Positions 63,687-64,000 of a stretch of 64,000 nucleotides of DNA are shown piece by piece. The stretch is from the NCBI RefSeq assembly GCF_019391655.1, contig NZ_JAHXPQ010000003.1:124001-188000 (forward strand), in the 5' to 3' direction. The notes under the pieces are model-generated. The model was given only the letters and a program-made list of their open reading frames with translations, did not search any database and had not been told where the DNA came from. Position numbers and translations under genes: made by a program. The stretch comes from Mucilaginibacter rivuli (GTDB taxonomy: Bacteria; Bacteroidota; Bacteroidia; Sphingobacteriales; Sphingobacteriaceae). Numbering within the stretch: position 1 is the first letter of the stretch; each line of letters opens with the position of its first letter.

Positions 63687-64000
63687 TTAGTTAAACAGGT
63701 TATCGCTTTTAAAGCCAACCAACTTTTTACGGCCCAAATCATATATCACCCTAAAAGCCTGCTGGCTATCGCCATAAAAACCCGGGCTCTGGTGAAAGCT
63801 GAATATGAACTGTCCTTTTAAACGTTTAAATACAAAAGGCGAATAAATAACATCAAGCCTGTTATACACCGTCTTCTCATAAAATGAGTCGCCGTAGTTA
63901 ATATGGCTGCCTTTACCGGCGTAAAACTCATCGTACAAAGCGATTCGATGATAGCTCAAATAAGCGCTTGCTACAACACCTGCTGGTGTTTGCCAGCCAT
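63687..64000 (-). CDS. beta-rich protein, 5' end outside window
   Basis: Open to the right edge: upstream of the TTG codon at 63957-63959 the frame continues with GWQTPAGVVASAYLSYHRIA. About 104 residues of the C-terminal part are visible, with alternating beta-strands (YNRLDVIYSPFVFKRL, GQFIFSFHQSPGF, QAFRVIYDLGRKK). It looks like an outer-membrane or secreted beta-rich protein; no family recognised. Convergent with the UbiA-like gene, 1 nt apart. Confidence 0.72.
   Translation of the reverse strand, partial: GWQTPAGVVASAYLSYHRIALYDEFYAGKGSHINYGDSFYEKTVYNRLDVIYSPFVFKRLKGQFIFSFHQSPGFYGDSQQAFRVIYDLGRKKLVGFKSDNLFN

Noticed and set aside
63687..63959. 90-residue complete gene starting at TTG 63959
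   Set aside because: The frame is open to the window edge, so it is the C-terminal part of a longer gene.
1..64000. CRISPR array, tRNA, rRNA, prophage, complete IS
   Set aside because: No regularly spaced repeats, cloverleaf sequences, rRNA blocks, phage structural genes or transposases were noticed by eye on either strand.

Overview
This window looks like chromosomal DNA from a Bacteroidota bacterium, most likely Sphingobacteriaceae (Mucilaginibacter/Pedobacter-like). The evidence is a type IX secretion cargo with a gliding-type C-terminal domain, a PorT-like gene directly behind ubiE, a uppS-bamA-ompH-ompH-ompH-murI block, a 635-residue PurF-like protein, carboxypeptidase-regulatory-like domains, an almost complete lack of Shine-Dalgarno sequences, and repeated matches to the Bacteroidota -7 promoter box TAnnTTTG. 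The genus is inference. I saw no tRNA, rRNA, CRISPR array, prophage or complete insertion sequence.

Layout. 0-6 kb: end of rplU, a structured repeat, small unknown genes, a PP-loop ligase, two tandem DUF2007 zinc-ribbon proteins, a head-GIN lipoprotein, recQ and an outer-membrane protein. 6-12 kb: three tandem paralogous lipoproteins and a large beta-propeller/amidohydrolase fusion. 12-18 kb: a BaiN-type flavoprotein whose start codon overlaps that of divergent nuoA, then nuoB, two fasciclin-domain proteins, an S1/P1 nuclease and a polysaccharide deacetylase. 18-23.5 kb: a TolC-adaptor-RND efflux operon. 23.6-35.5 kb: M20 peptidase, a T9SS PKD protein, dCMP deaminase, a FucP-like sugar transporter, LysE, a PurF-like enzyme and Amt. 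35.6-45.2 kb: nuoHIJKLM-(DUF4139)-nuoN on the minus strand. 45.3-58.8 kb: murI, three OmpH/Skp chaperones, bamA, uppS, a DUF6089 protein, nadK, a CBS protein, a hydrolase, YqeY, an SDR, PorT-like, ubiE and a VOC protein. 58.9-64 kb: a TonB-receptor-like barrel, engB, a DUF559 nuclease gene bounded by inverted repeats, a UbiA-like prenyltransferase and a truncated gene at the right edge.

How the genes fit together. Complex I is split: nuoA-nuoB lie about 21 kb from nuoN and over 30 kb from nuoH, and nuoC-G are not in the window. Both pieces begin 19 nt after the same box, TAAGTTTG. The bamA/ompH/uppS/murI block joins outer-membrane protein assembly to envelope precursor synthesis. UbiE and the UbiA-like protein both point to menaquinone synthesis, matching a NADH:menaquinone complex I.

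Most worth following up: (1) the 461-bp DUF559 nuclease cassette between 28/29-bp inverted repeats that also encode the protein's C-terminus; (2) a DUF4139 protein, carrying an inserted carboxypeptidase-regulatory-like segment, spliced tightly between nuoM and nuoN; (3) a nested-hairpin intergenic repeat upstream of rplU; (4) several genes (murI, ubiE, engB) whose -7 box sits only 4-7 nt from the ATG, suggesting leaderless mRNAs.
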